Source: Bacteroidales bacterium UBA1374 (lineage in GTDB: Bacteria; Bacteroidota; Bacteroidia; Bacteroidales; UBA932). From it: a stretch of DNA of 64,000 nucleotides. The DNA lies in contig DBRG01000016.1 in assembly GCA_002305545.1 (NCBI GenBank), forward strand, positions 62,001 through 126,000, given 5' to 3'. Below the pieces are notes generated by a model that did no database searches, was not told the DNA's origin, and worked only from the letters and a program-made list of their open reading frames with translations. Position numbers and translations under genes: made by a program. Each line of letters opens with the position of its first letter. Positions within the stretch are counted from its first letter, which is position 1. Positions 1-8,977 of the stretch are shown piece after piece.

Positions 1-1818
1 ACCCTGCTTCTATTATCCTTGATTATTATCCCCCTTTCACTCGGGGCTCAGACAGAAGTGATGGCCTGGGGGAATATTATGGGCATCCGCGTTGACGGGC
101 ACCTGATGGCATTCGAATCATTCCTGGCTGTCGGAGATAAGAACCTGGACAAGACTGCATTTACCGGAAAAGAAAAACAGCCTCATCCGCTATTCCACAG
201 GGAAGGTCTTAAGCAGATTGTCACCACCGGTCTGAGGGGGGTGAATTTTATGCAGGAAGTAACCGATACCGGACCGGGCACAGTTCAGGTCAGGATAACA
301 TCCACCAGTGACACGACCATTCCTTCCCATAATGCATGGCTGGCTATTAAGCTGGATAATAACAATTACCGTACTTCAGGAAGTAACCTGGTCCTGCAAA
401 ACCAGGAAGTAACCCTGACGCTTTCCTTTACCCGTAAACCAAAGCTGGTAAGCAAAGGGGATCTTATCTTCATACTCCTGCTCTCTGAGCTAAAAAAAGG
501 AACATCAGCCACCCTGGAATTCAACCTTAGTGCCAGGGGCCTCATAGACAAGGAACCGGTAACAATACGAGCCGATTTCACCTCTCCGGGCAGGCGTTTT
601 GACGGATTCGGAGGCAATTTCAGGTTACAGAATCCGCAAATGGATCCAAAAGTGATACAATACTGTCTGGATAACATGCGTGTGGCATGGGGCCGGGTTG
701 AAATGCCGTGGGCCAACTGGCAACCGTTTGAAGACAAGGCCCCTGCTCCTGACCAGCGTGTCCAGGATGCCATGGAAATGGCACGGCGTCTGTCAGCCCG
801 GGGCATGCCAGTGATCGTCAGCGCCTGGTTCCCTCCCGCGTGGGCTGTTCTGGGAGACATCAGCGAATACTGGCGCCGGGGAGGAGGCGTGAGGGCATAT
901 CGCCTGGATCCTGAAAAAAAGGAAGCCATTTACAATTCACTGGCCGATTACCTGGATTACCTGAAAAAGTGGTATGGCGTAGAAGCCTATGCTTTTTCGT
1001 TCAATGAATCGGACATTGGGATTGACGTGTTCCATACCCCCCGGGAACATGCCGTCTTCATACGGGAACTGGGGCAGGTTCTGGCATCACGGGGACTGGC
1101 AACAAAAATCCTACTGGGAGACAATTCAGATGCCTCAACCTTTGATTTTATCCTGCCTGCTATGGAAGATCATTCTACACATAAGTTTATTGCCGCGGTA
1201 TCATTTCACTCCTGGAGGGGATGCGACCAGGCAACCCTTGAAAAATGGGCTGGTGCAGCAAGCAGGCTAAACGTTCCGCTGATCATAGGCGAAGGCAGTA
1301 CCGATGCAGCTGCCCACCGATACCCGGCAATATTTGCGGAATCCACATTCGCATTCTATGAAATCAATCTCTATATTAGGTTATGTGCCATATGTCAGCC
1401 ATTATCCATACTACAATGGCAGCTCACTTCGGATTATTCCATTCTATGGGGAGACGGAATATATGGTTCTTCCGGGCCTTTACGCCCCACACAACGTTTC
1501 TGGAACCTTAAGCAGCTGGCCTCTACACCTGAAAACGTTTTTTCAATGCCAGTTCATAGTGACAGGGATCTGATCAACTGTGCCGCCTTTGGAAATCCCG
1601 GCACCGGGGAATATGCCATACACATAGTGAACAACGGTGCTGCAAGGGAGGCAATCCTTGAAGGAATCCCGGCCGGAAAGGCTGTTGTATATGTTACAGG
1701 TAAAAATGACGGAATGAAAGAGGCGGAAAGGATAGCCACTACAGGAGAAACATTTATTCTGACCTTGCCTGCATTATCCTTTATATCGTTGATTTGCTCT
1801 TCCGGTAATGGGCCCTGA
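1..1818 (+). CDS. GH30-like glycoside hydrolase, 5' end outside window
   Basis: Secreted glycosidase of the GH30 type (clan GH-A). The frame is open from base 1, and the first 17 codons read as the hydrophobic end of a signal peptide finishing in LSLGAQ, so the true start lies upstream of the window; the TTG at base 19 is not a credible start. Counting from the first codon shown, about 190 residues form a beta-rich region of unknown role, followed by the GH30 entry motif RRFDGFGG, a TIM barrel and a C-terminal beta domain. Likely catalytic residues are Glu336 (acid/base, in FSFNESD) and Glu431 (nucleophile, in IIGEGST). GH30 enzymes cut beta-glucosidic, beta-xylosidic or beta-1,6-glucan bonds; the substrate here cannot be chosen. 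The 3' end overlaps the convergent AraC gene by 38 bases. Confidence 0.85.
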   Translation, partial: TLLLLSLIIIPLSLGAQTEVMAWGNIMGIRVDGHLMAFESFLAVGDKNLDKTAFTGKEKQPHPLFHREGLKQIVTTGLRGVNFMQEVTDTGPGTVQVRITSTSDTTIPSHNAWLAIKLDNNNYRTSGSNLVLQNQEVTLTLSFTRKPKLVSKGDLIFILLLSELKKGTSATLEFNLSARGLIDKEPVTIRADFTSPGRRFDGFGGNFRLQNPQMDPKVIQYCLDNMRVAWGRVEMPWANWQPFEDKAPAPDQRVQDAMEMARRLSARGMPVIVSAWFPPAWAVLGDISEYWRRGGGVRAYRLDPEKKEAIYNSLADYLDYLKKWYGVEAYAFSFNESDIGIDVFHTPREHAVFIRELGQVLASRGLATKILLGDNSDASTFDFILPAMEDHSTHKFIAAVSFHSWRGCDQATLEKWAGAASRLNVPLIIGEGSTDAAAHRYPAIFAESTFAFYEINLYIRLCAICQPLSILQWQLTSDYSILWGDGIYGSSGPLRPTQRFWNLKQLASTPENVFSMPVHSDRDLINCAAFGNPGTGEYAIHIVNNGAAREAILEGIPAGKAVVYVTGKNDGMKEAERIATTGETFILTLPALSFISLICSSGNGP

Positions 1819-2662
1819 ATAGCTTAGGGGTCATATTCTTCTTTTTTCTGAAGATCCTGTTGAAATTGGAAAGGTTGTTGAACCCGCACTCAAAACATAT
1901 CTCAGAGATGGTTTTGTTGGAATCAACGAGCAGCCGTGAGGCATAGCCCAAACGGATGTCAATGATGTATTCAGAAAGCGTCTTGCCGGTACGCAATTTG
2001 AAAAAACGGCTGAACGCAACCGGAGACATTCCTACCATTTCTGAAAGAACGTCAAGGCTGAGTTTTTTGGTATAATTCTGATTTATGAAGTCCTTGACCT
2101 TGCTTACCCTGCGGCTTTCGGTGTTTCTCTCGGCGTGTGCAAAAGAACTGCTGGCCAGGCTCCGGCTGCTTCCGGAAAGGGAAAGTTCGTGCAGCAGTTT
2201 GAGCAGCCTGATGAATTGTTCAAATCCCTTTACTTCCCTGGCAATGGTGTCAATCAGGTTGTATACCTTCATGATTGTGTCCAGGGGGAAAGCAAGTCCG
2301 TGCTCGGCCTTGATCAACATTTTTCGAATAGAATTGAACTGGTTCTTTTCCAGCAGGCATGAAGGCAAAAGATCGGGGGAAAACTGGATGGTGATCTCAC
2401 GGATCACGGGTGACTTGCAATTGCCCTGCTCCCAGACGTGCTCCAGGCGATCGCCGGAAATGAGGATCAAATCGTAATCCCCGGTGTATTCAATACTGTC
2501 TCCTATGGTCCTTTTCAGTCCCAGACCGTGTTCAATGAAATTGATCTCATATTCCCTGTGCTGATGGAGCGGAAAGGTGAATTCCGATTTGTAACGCTCA
2601 ACTACGTGAAAACAATCCTTGTCGGACAAGGGAGGAATTTCGTTCAGAACACCGTAACTCAT
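1781..2662 (-). CDS. AraC family transcriptional regulator
   Basis: Cytoplasmic regulator of 293 residues. The N-terminal half (about 1-150) has the beta-rich pattern of a cupin sensor domain (FPLHQHREYEINFIEHG), and the C-terminal 100 residues carry two helix-turn-helix units ending in the AraC signature (ISEICFECGFNNLSNFNRIFRKKK). It is the last of a minus-strand run after the ZIP transporter (18-base gap), and its 3' end overlaps the GH30-like gene on the other strand. Neighbouring GH30 and GH29 enzymes make a sugar ligand plausible, but that is inference from position only. Confidence 0.93.
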   Translation of the reverse strand: MSYGVLNEIPPLSDKDCFHVVERYKSEFTFPLHQHREYEINFIEHGLGLKRTIGDSIEYTGDYDLILISGDRLEHVWEQGNCKSPVIREITIQFSPDLLPSCLLEKNQFNSIRKMLIKAEHGLAFPLDTIMKVYNLIDTIAREVKGFEQFIRLLKLLHELSLSGSSRSLASSSFAHAERNTESRRVSKVKDFINQNYTKKLSLDVLSEMVGMSPVAFSRFFKLRTGKTLSEYIIDIRLGYASRLLVDSNKTISEICFECGFNNLSNFNRIFRKKKNMTPKLFRAHYRKSKSTI

Positions 2663-2680
2663 AATTGTAAAAATATTAAA

Positions 2681-3454
2681 TCAGAGAAGCAGCAAGCTTA
2701 ACGCCATTACGGCCATGCCACCGATGAAGCCCAGAATCGAGAGGTGGTGCTTCCCGAATCTTTCCGCTCCCGGCAGCAGTTCATCTATGGATATGTAAAC
2801 CATAACTCCGGAGACAGCGGTAATTACTACCCCTTCCAGTACAGGGCTCCAGAAAGGGAATAGAAAAAGAATAGCCACCAACGCGCCCAAAAGTTCAGCC
2901 AGACCGGAAAGAAAAGAATACCAGAAAGCCTTTCTGCGGCTGCCTGTTGCATAGTATACGGGCACCGATACGGCTATCCCTTCCGGTATGTTATGAATGG
3001 CTATAGCCAGGGCAATGGGTATGCCCACATCAAGGCTTCTCATGCCGGCCATAAAAGCCGCTATACCCTCGGGAAAATTATGGATAGCAATACCGAGTGC
3101 CATCATGATACCCATTCTTTTCAGACGGTTGTTCTTGTTCATATCCTCTGCCAGGTGCATCTCGTGAGGATTCTCCTCCTTGGGTATCAGAAAGTCAATC
3201 ACGGCAATCAGCACAATTCCTGCAAAAAAAGATAAAACCATTTGCAACTCCGTCAGGGTTTCCCGGGCCCCGGGTATCAGATCCATAAATGATATGTAGA
3301 TCATCACCCCGGCGGAAAATCCAAGCGATACGGATAGAAATCCGGTATTAGTCCTTCTAGACAGGAAAGCGACCAATGATCCAATGCCGGTAGCCAGCCC
3401 GGCAAAAAGCGTCAGAGCTAATGCAATCAGCAACTGAGAGGCTTCAGGTTCCAT
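2681..3454 (-). CDS. zupT: ZIP family divalent metal transporter (ZupT-like)
   Basis: Inner-membrane carrier of 257 residues, the usual ZupT size, importing zinc and probably other divalent metals. About eight membrane segments are visible. The two metal-binding helix signatures are both present: AIHNFPEGIAAF and AIHNIPEGIAVS. The start overlaps the end of the AI-2E/PerM gene by 11 bases, so the two are probably co-transcribed; the AraC gene follows after 18 bases. Assignment to the ZIP family is firm; the metal preferred is not shown by the sequence. Confidence 0.93.
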   Translation of the reverse strand: MEPEASQLLIALALTLFAGLATGIGSLVAFLSRRTNTGFLSVSLGFSAGVMIYISFMDLIPGARETLTELQMVLSFFAGIVLIAVIDFLIPKEENPHEMHLAEDMNKNNRLKRMGIMMALGIAIHNFPEGIAAFMAGMRSLDVGIPIALAIAIHNIPEGIAVSVPVYYATGSRRKAFWYSFLSGLAELLGALVAILFLFPFWSPVLEGVVITAVSGVMVYISIDELLPGAERFGKHHLSILGFIGGMAVMALSLLLL

Positions 3455-4565
3455 GGTCTGATGATTTGGCTGTCAATTTCTGTACAACTTTAAACTGCGA
3501 AAGGAATTCGCTGGCAAAAACACGAACTACGGTGTAGGCCGGTATTGCCACCAGCATCCCTACAGCACCTCCTATGTACCCGGAAAGTAGAATGACCAGG
3601 AAGATTTCCAGGGGGTGCGCCTTGATGCTGCTGGAATAAATCAACGGCTGAATAAGGTAAGTATCCAGCATATTGAAACCCGCATATATGGCAACCATGG
3701 CGATGATAAACAGCGAAGGGCTGGAATAACCGGAAGTGGCATATGAGGTTACAACAGCCACAATAATACCTATGGTGCCGGCAATCAGCGGACCTGCGTA
3801 GGGTACAATGTTGAGGATACCAAAGATAAGCCCCAGAACAAAGGCCAGCTGGTATTCAATGCGGGTAATAAAATGAAGTCCGGCAGAAATGAGTATGGTC
3901 ATGATGGCTATCTCTGCGAGGATCCCGATAAAATATCTGAGTAACAACTCGTTAGCCGATTTCATGGCGTTTGAGAATCTCTCTTCGTATTTTACCGGTA
4001 CAATGGCCATGAGCATATTTGAAAACATGTTTTCTTCCCGCAGGAAAAAAAATGTTATGAATACTACAGAGAACAAACCCACGCTGAAGTTCACAAAGAA
4101 AGACGCAAGCGAACCAAAGAACCTGGTGAAGAATTCAGGATGAAGGAATTTGTCAATTTCTGTCCAGACAAGGGATTCAATGGACACAGAGGACGGAATG
4201 GACGGAAAAAGCTTGTGTATCTGTTCATTCAGTTGGGCGAGAAATCCTGAGAGCATGGCCGGGACATCCTCCAGACCTACCGACTCCAGACGGGATACTA
4301 TACTGACAACCAGGGGTGTGATGAAATAAAATATAAGGAACAACACGCCAAACATCAGGCACATGACCAATATGGCAGATACCGTTTTGGGAATATGATA
4401 CTTTTTTATCCTGATTCCAGATATGAACCTGACCAGAGGCCTTCCTATCAGCGACAACAGGGCTGCAACCAGGATATAGGTTATGACGCTGCGAAAATAC
4501 CATACTATAAAGGCAATAATGGCCAGTGAGGCAACCGCGATGATATATTTTGCCAGTTTATTCAT
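3444..4565 (-). CDS. AI-2E/PerM family transporter-like membrane protein
   Basis: Polytopic inner-membrane protein of 373 residues with the hydrophobic profile of the AI-2E transporter (PerM/YdiK/TqsA) family: paired N-terminal membrane helices, a soluble loop around residues 85-150, and a C-terminal bundle including GLIFGILNIVPYAGPLIAG, the family core motif. Members have been linked to autoinducer-2 export, sodium/proton exchange or permease roles, so the substrate stays open. A TACTTTTG box lies 7 bases before the ATG, so it can be transcribed independently of the GH29 gene 23 bases upstream. It overlaps zupT by 11 bases. Confidence 0.9.
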   Translation of the reverse strand: MNKLAKYIIAVASLAIIAFIVWYFRSVITYILVAALLSLIGRPLVRFISGIRIKKYHIPKTVSAILVMCLMFGVLFLIFYFITPLVVSIVSRLESVGLEDVPAMLSGFLAQLNEQIHKLFPSIPSSVSIESLVWTEIDKFLHPEFFTRFFGSLASFFVNFSVGLFSVVFITFFFLREENMFSNMLMAIVPVKYEERFSNAMKSANELLLRYFIGILAEIAIMTILISAGLHFITRIEYQLAFVLGLIFGILNIVPYAGPLIAGTIGIIVAVVTSYATSGYSSPSLFIIAMVAIYAGFNMLDTYLIQPLIYSSSIKAHPLEIFLVILLSGYIGGAVGMLVAIPAYTVVRVFASEFLSQFKVVQKLTAKSSDHGT

Positions 4566-4572
4566 TTGGTAT

Positions 4573-4580
4573 CAAAAGTA
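4573..4580 (-). promoter_or_regulatory. Bacteroidota -7 promoter box for the AI-2E/PerM gene
   Basis: On the minus strand this reads TACTTTTG, a match to TAnnTTTG. It ends 7 bases before the ATG at 4565, implying a very short or absent leader. It sits inside a 15-base palindrome (4574-4588, AAAAGTA-C-TACTTTT) directly after the GH29 stop codon. Confidence 0.6.
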
Positions 4581-4588
4581 CTACTTTT

Positions 4589-6013
4589 TTAAAAAACAGC
4601 AATTGTATTGATCAGCGGCGGCGCATCGGCTTCCAGGATGCTTATCCTGACCTTGTCCGAGGTGACGGCCGGAAACCGGAACAGGCGTTTGTACCCGATT
4701 GTGGTGCCACCCACCAGCAAACGCCACCGTCCTTCTCCCGGGTCCCTGTATTCCACAATAAAACGTGCAATCCTCTGACCCAGGGGAATATATTCCTGAA
4801 GCAAAAGCACCGAGAAATTTTCCTCCCTGCCCAGATCAATGGTCAGCGATGCGGTGGTTTTCCCTTCCTCCGAAGTCCAGTACGAATCATAGAAGGCGTC
4901 TGTCATGTTTTCAGGCCGAAATTTCCGTGACCCCTCATACCTTACTGAAGAGGCGGACACACCGGCACCACGGGCAAGATCCCTGGAAAACACTTCATCC
5001 CGCCGCTGTCTGAATTCCATCAGACGGAGGGAATCCCCTGCAGGGATGCGGCCCCTTCTGTCCGGGGGGACATTCAGCAGCAGGTTTGCATTCCTGCCCA
5101 CCGATCCAAAATAGATGTCCATAAGTTCCTCAACGCTCTTGATTGCATTATCGGTGTCAGGGCTGTAAAACCATCCGGGACGGATGGAAACGTCGGCCTC
5201 GGCAGGTATCCAATACGGGGCTCCCCGCTGCCCGGAGTTGAGAATACCGGCAGGCGGAGCGTTGCTTCCCGGGGTAAAGCCGACGGTATCCAGGGTGGAC
5301 CAATTTGTTTCACCGGCGAATCCCTTTTCATTGCCCACCCATCGGCATCCAGGTCCCACATCGCTGAATATGACCGCTCCGGGCTGGTGTTCCAGGACAG
5401 TGCTGTTGAACAGGGACCAGTCATAGGGTGAAGAGACCTTGTCCCCGCAGGCCCCGTCAAACCACTGTTCAAATACGGGTCCGTAGGAAGTCAGCACTTC
5501 TGTAAGTGTATTTACAAATAGCCGGTTGTACTCCGATGTGCCGTAGGCCGGGTTGTTCCTGTCCCAGGGAGACAGGTAAACTCCGAATTTCAAATCATAT
5601 TCCCGGCAGGCAGCCGATAATTCTGCCAGCACATCTCCACGGCCCGAGAGCCAGGGACTGTTCCTGACGGAATGATTGCTGTAACGACTGGGCCAGAGGC
5701 AAAAGCCATCGTGGTGCTTTGCCGTGATGATGATACCCTTCATGCCGGCATTTTTTGCCGTTTGGGCCCACTGCCTGCAATCGAGTGCGCTGGGATTGAA
5801 AACAGCAGGATCCTCTGCACCGCTGCCCCATTCCACCCCTGTAAAAGTGTTGGGACCAAAGTGAACAAACATGTAATACTCCATTTTTTGCCACTCCAGT
5901 TGTTCAGGTGTGGGAACAGGTCCATGAGCCTCCATGGGGGCAGATTGCCTGCAGCCGGATATGAAGATTGTCAAAAAAATGCAAAAAAAGGGGTAAAGTA
6001 TTTTATTTTCCAT
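4589..6013 (-). CDS. GH29 alpha-L-fucosidase lipoprotein with C-terminal discoidin-like domain
   Basis: Predicted alpha-L-fucosidase of 474 residues. The N-terminus is a lipoprotein signal with lipobox IFISGC, so it should be anchored facing the periplasm or cell surface. The GH29 catalytic domain covers about 35-345, with VHFGPNTFTG, ITAKHHDGFCLWPS and the nucleophile motif QWFDGACGD. Residues from about 350 look like an F5/8 type C (discoidin) sugar-binding domain. The overall layout resembles GH29 subfamily B, which prefers branched alpha-1,3/1,4-linked fucose, but this is inference. It is divergent from the CoA-disulfide reductase fusion gene, with a Fur-like palindrome between them. Confidence 0.92.
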   Translation of the reverse strand: MENKILYPFFCIFLTIFISGCRQSAPMEAHGPVPTPEQLEWQKMEYYMFVHFGPNTFTGVEWGSGAEDPAVFNPSALDCRQWAQTAKNAGMKGIIITAKHHDGFCLWPSRYSNHSVRNSPWLSGRGDVLAELSAACREYDLKFGVYLSPWDRNNPAYGTSEYNRLFVNTLTEVLTSYGPVFEQWFDGACGDKVSSPYDWSLFNSTVLEHQPGAVIFSDVGPGCRWVGNEKGFAGETNWSTLDTVGFTPGSNAPPAGILNSGQRGAPYWIPAEADVSIRPGWFYSPDTDNAIKSVEELMDIYFGSVGRNANLLLNVPPDRRGRIPAGDSLRLMEFRQRRDEVFSRDLARGAGVSASSVRYEGSRKFRPENMTDAFYDSYWTSEEGKTTASLTIDLGREENFSVLLLQEYIPLGQRIARFIVEYRDPGEGRWRLLVGGTTIGYKRLFRFPAVTSDKVRISILEADAPPLINTIAVF

Positions 6014-6037
6014 AGGAAATATTTAACTTTATCAAAT

Positions 6038-6056
6038 ATTTATGATAATCATTAAT
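6038..6056. promoter_or_regulatory. Fur/PerR-like palindrome in divergent promoter region
   Basis: The core ATGATAATCAT (6042-6052) is a perfect inverted repeat around one base. Over 19 bases it matches 14 positions of the classical Fur box GATAATGATAATCATTATC. It lies 29 bases before the CoA-disulfide reductase fusion gene and 24 bases before the GH29 gene, a good place for an operator. The surroundings are very AT-rich, which raises the chance of a random partial match. Confidence 0.45.
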
Positions 6057-6085
6057 TTCTATTCTAAATTACAAAATATTTACAT

Positions 6086-8581
6086 ATGAAACATATTATC
6101 ATCGGCGGCGTGGCCGGAGGAGCGACTACCGCAGCAAGACTCAGAAGAAACGATGAAAAGGCGGAAATCATCATGTTTGAAAAAGGGAAGTACATTTCCT
6201 ATGCAAACTGCGGTCTGCCTTATTACATTGGTGATGTGATCAAAGATCGGGCGAAACTTTTTGTTCAGACACCTGAAAGTTTTGGGAAGCGTTTCAATAT
6301 GGACGTCAGGGTGAACTCGGAAGTTATTGGCATCGATACCGAAAAACAACTGGTTACGGTCAGGAATGCAAACGGAGACGAATACAGGGAAAGCTATGAC
6401 AAACTGCTTCTTTCCCCCGGTGCCAATCCCGTGAAACCTCCGCTGCCTGGCATAGATTCGGAAGGTATCTTTACCATGAGGAACGTGGATGACACTGATC
6501 GTATCAAGGAATATATGCGTTCCCACCCCATCCGAAGGGCTGTGGTTGTAGGAGCTGGTTTTATTGGCCTGGAAATGGCGGAAAACCTGCATGCAACAGG
6601 CGCACATGTAGCCATAGTGGAAATGGCCGAACAGGTTATGACTCCTATAGATTTTTCAATGGCAGGCCTGGTGCACCAGCATCTTTACCAGAAACATGTT
6701 GATCTTCACCTGAATCAGGCAGTGCAAGGATTCATCCCTGTCTCCGGACCGGATCCTTCCATTAAGGTCAAGCTTCAAAACGGGAACGAACTGGAGGCAG
6801 ATATTGTCATTCTTTCCATCGGAGTCAGACCGGATACAACCCTTGCAAAACAGGCCGGTATCACACTGGGCCGTACAGGGGGCATACAAGTGGACGAATA
6901 CCTGCGGACCTCGGCAGAAAATGTTTACGCGATAGGGGATGCCATTGAATTTCCCCACCCTGTAAGCGGCGAACCCTGGCTCAATTACCTGGCGGGACCG
7001 GCCAACAGGCAGGCCAGGATCGTGGCAGACAATATGGTTTTCGGGGACCGTATAAAGTACGAAGGTTCCATTGGAACTTCCATTGCCAAGGTATTTGACC
7101 TGACTGTGGCTTCTACCGGGCTTCCGGGCAAAAAACTCAAACAGCTCAATATTCCCTATCTTACTTCCACTACACACTCTAACTCTCATGCAGGATACTA
7201 TCCCAATGCCTTGCAGATGAGCACCAAAATTACTTTCGATCCGGAAACCGGACGTCTTTACGGAGGGCAGATAGTAGGCTATGACGGAGTGGACAAGCGT
7301 ATTGATTTGTTGGCACAGGTGGTTAAAAAACAAGGAACCATATACGACCTGATTACCATGGAACATGCCTATGCGCCGCCTTTCTCATCGGCAAAAGATC
7401 CTGTTGCCATTGCCGGTTATGTTGCATCCAATATATTAAGCGGCAAAATGAAACCGGTCTACTGGAGAAAAATGCAAAAAACCGGACCCGGCGAAGTAAC
7501 CAAACTCGATGTGCGTACGGTGGCTGAAAATAGCCTGGGGACCATTCCCGGATCCGTGAATATTCCCGTAGATGAACTCAGGAACAGGCTGGACGAGGTT
7601 CCCCGTGGCAAACCGGTTTATGTATTCTGTGCTGTGGGGCTGAGAGGGTATCTTGCATCCAACATATTGATCCAGAATGGATTCAATAACGTTTACAACC
7701 TTAGTGGAGGATACAAGACTTACGAAGCAGCAGCCGAATCGGAAAATAAAACCATTCCCATAACTCCGGCTTTCTCTGCACCCTACTCAGACTCGGGAGA
7801 TCCACTGGCAAAGAACAAAGCCGCGGCTTCTGCAAAAGCAGCAACCATAGAGGTGAATACCCTGAAAATTGATGCAACAGGGCTGCAATGTCCCGGTCCC
7901 ATCATGAAGATAAAGAGCAGCATTGATTCCATAGTGCCGGGACAGAGGGTGGAAATCCAGGCCACCGACCCGGGTTTTGCCCGTGATATACAGGCATGGT
8001 GTCAGACTACCGGTAATGTGCTTGTTCAACAGTCAGACAGCAAAGGAGTGTTCACCGCTGTTGTTGAAAAGAAAGAGCGTGGAATGCAGGCTGCTGCAGC
8101 TCCGGAAGGCGGAAAGGGAAAAACACTCATCATGTTCAGCGATGACCTGGACAAAGCCCTGGCAACATTTGTACTGGCAAACGGGGCTGCTGCCACGGGT
8201 GAAAAAGTGAGCATATTTTTTACATTCTGGGGACTCAACGTAATCAAGAAAGTCAAAAAACCGGCCGTAAAGAAAGATATTTTCGGCAAAATGTTCGGGA
8301 TGATGTTGCCCTCGCATAGCGGTGCCCTTAAATTGTCAAAAATGAACATGTTTGGTATGGGGCGCATCATGATGCGTCATATCATGAAAATACGGGGTAT
8401 CGATTCCCTTGAGGACTTGCGCCGCCAGGCCATTGAAAACGGGGTGGAATTCATTGCCTGCCAGATGTCCATGGATGTTATGGGCGTGAAGGCAGAAGAG
8501 CTGATGGACAACGTGACCATAGGAGGGGTTGCGACCTATATGAACAGGGCTGTACAGGCCAATGTTAACCTGTTTATCTGA
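6086..8581 (+). CDS. CoA-disulfide reductase / rhodanese / TusA / DsrE four-module fusion
   Basis: Flavoprotein of 831 residues joining four sulfur-handling modules. Residues 1-445 are an FAD- and NAD(P)H-dependent disulfide reductase of the CoADR/NADH-oxidase type: FAD motif IIIGGVAGGATTAARLRR, redox Cys42 in SYANCGLP, second nucleotide site VVVGAGFIGLEMAENL. About 460-550 is a rhodanese domain with active Cys515 (VFCAVGLRGY). About 590-665 is a TusA/SirA domain with Cys602 in the CPGP motif. From 675 a DsrE/F-like (DsrE2) domain carries Cys792. Rhodanese and TusA pass persulfide sulfur between proteins, so the fusion could move sulfane sulfur along one chain and reduce CoA or glutathione persulfide. 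It heads an operon with a MarR regulator and a lipoprotein hydrolase. Confidence 0.93.
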   Translation: MKHIIIGGVAGGATTAARLRRNDEKAEIIMFEKGKYISYANCGLPYYIGDVIKDRAKLFVQTPESFGKRFNMDVRVNSEVIGIDTEKQLVTVRNANGDEYRESYDKLLLSPGANPVKPPLPGIDSEGIFTMRNVDDTDRIKEYMRSHPIRRAVVVGAGFIGLEMAENLHATGAHVAIVEMAEQVMTPIDFSMAGLVHQHLYQKHVDLHLNQAVQGFIPVSGPDPSIKVKLQNGNELEADIVILSIGVRPDTTLAKQAGITLGRTGGIQVDEYLRTSAENVYAIGDAIEFPHPVSGEPWLNYLAGPANRQARIVADNMVFGDRIKYEGSIGTSIAKVFDLTVASTGLPGKKLKQLNIPYLTSTTHSNSHAGYYPNALQMSTKITFDPETGRLYGGQIVGYDGVDKRIDLLAQVVKKQGTIYDLITMEHAYAPPFSSAKDPVAIAGYVASNILSGKMKPVYWRKMQKTGPGEVTKLDVRTVAENSLGTIPGSVNIPVDELRNRLDEVPRGKPVYVFCAVGLRGYLASNILIQNGFNNVYNLSGGYKTYEAAAESENKTIPITPAFSAPYSDSGDPLAKNKAAASAKAATIEVNTLKIDATGLQCPGPIMKIKSSIDSIVPGQRVEIQATDPGFARDIQAWCQTTGNVLVQQSDSKGVFTAVVEKKERGMQAAAAPEGGKGKTLIMFSDDLDKALATFVLANGAAATGEKVSIFFTFWGLNVIKKVKKPAVKKDIFGKMFGMMLPSHSGALKLSKMNMFGMGRIMMRHIMKIRGIDSLEDLRRQAIENGVEFIACQMSMDVMGVKAEELMDNVTIGGVATYMNRAVQANVNLFI

Positions 8582-8589
8582 TAGGCAGC

Positions 8590-8952
8590 ATGAAGGATCC
8601 AATATGTATGATGAAAGATGTCCTGATGGCTTTCAATGAATTTGAAAAAAGCCTCATACAGGTTCATTCCCTCTCCCTGAACGAGGCCATGGTGCTCTGT
8701 TTACTGGGGGAAAACGGGAATGAACCAGGTCGTCTTTCTGCCTCGGCTATTGCTGAAAAGACAGGGTTTACCGCCTCCCACACTTCCAAGGTGCTCCGGT
8801 CCGCAGAATCCAGAAAATGGATAAGCCGTTCCCTTTGCGCCCAGGACCGGAGAAAGATGTATTTTAAACTTACACCTGAAGGATGGAATAAGCTCGGAGA
8901 ATTAAAAAAAGCCCCGGTGGAAATCCCCGCTTTGCTGAAAAAGCTGTTTTAG
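8590..8952 (+). CDS. MarR-like winged-helix regulator
   Basis: Protein of 120 residues with a MarR/winged-helix core at about 25-105: an N-terminal helix, helix-turn-helix (SASAIAEKTGFTASHTSKVLRSAE) and beta wing (KWISRSLCAQDRRKMYFKLTPEG). It is slightly short for MarR (usually 135-150). It begins 8 bases after the sulfur-fusion gene, suggesting it regulates that operon or responds to its chemistry. Cys6 and Cys35 could be redox-sensing, but nothing shows this directly. Confidence 0.85.
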   Translation: MKDPICMMKDVLMAFNEFEKSLIQVHSLSLNEAMVLCLLGENGNEPGRLSASAIAEKTGFTASHTSKVLRSAESRKWISRSLCAQDRRKMYFKLTPEGWNKLGELKKAPVEIPALLKKLF

Positions 8953-8977
8953 TTTTTTTTTGTACTTTAGGCGAATA

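Noticed and set aside
4574..4588. Palindrome as GH29 terminator
   Set aside because: AAAAGTA-C-TACTTTT has a one-base loop and only A/T-rich pairs, too weak for intrinsic termination; it overlaps a promoter box instead.
6656..7366. 236-residue open frame on the minus strand
   Set aside because: It lies wholly inside the CoA-disulfide reductase fusion gene, whose motifs are intact; no domain is visible in the antisense frame.
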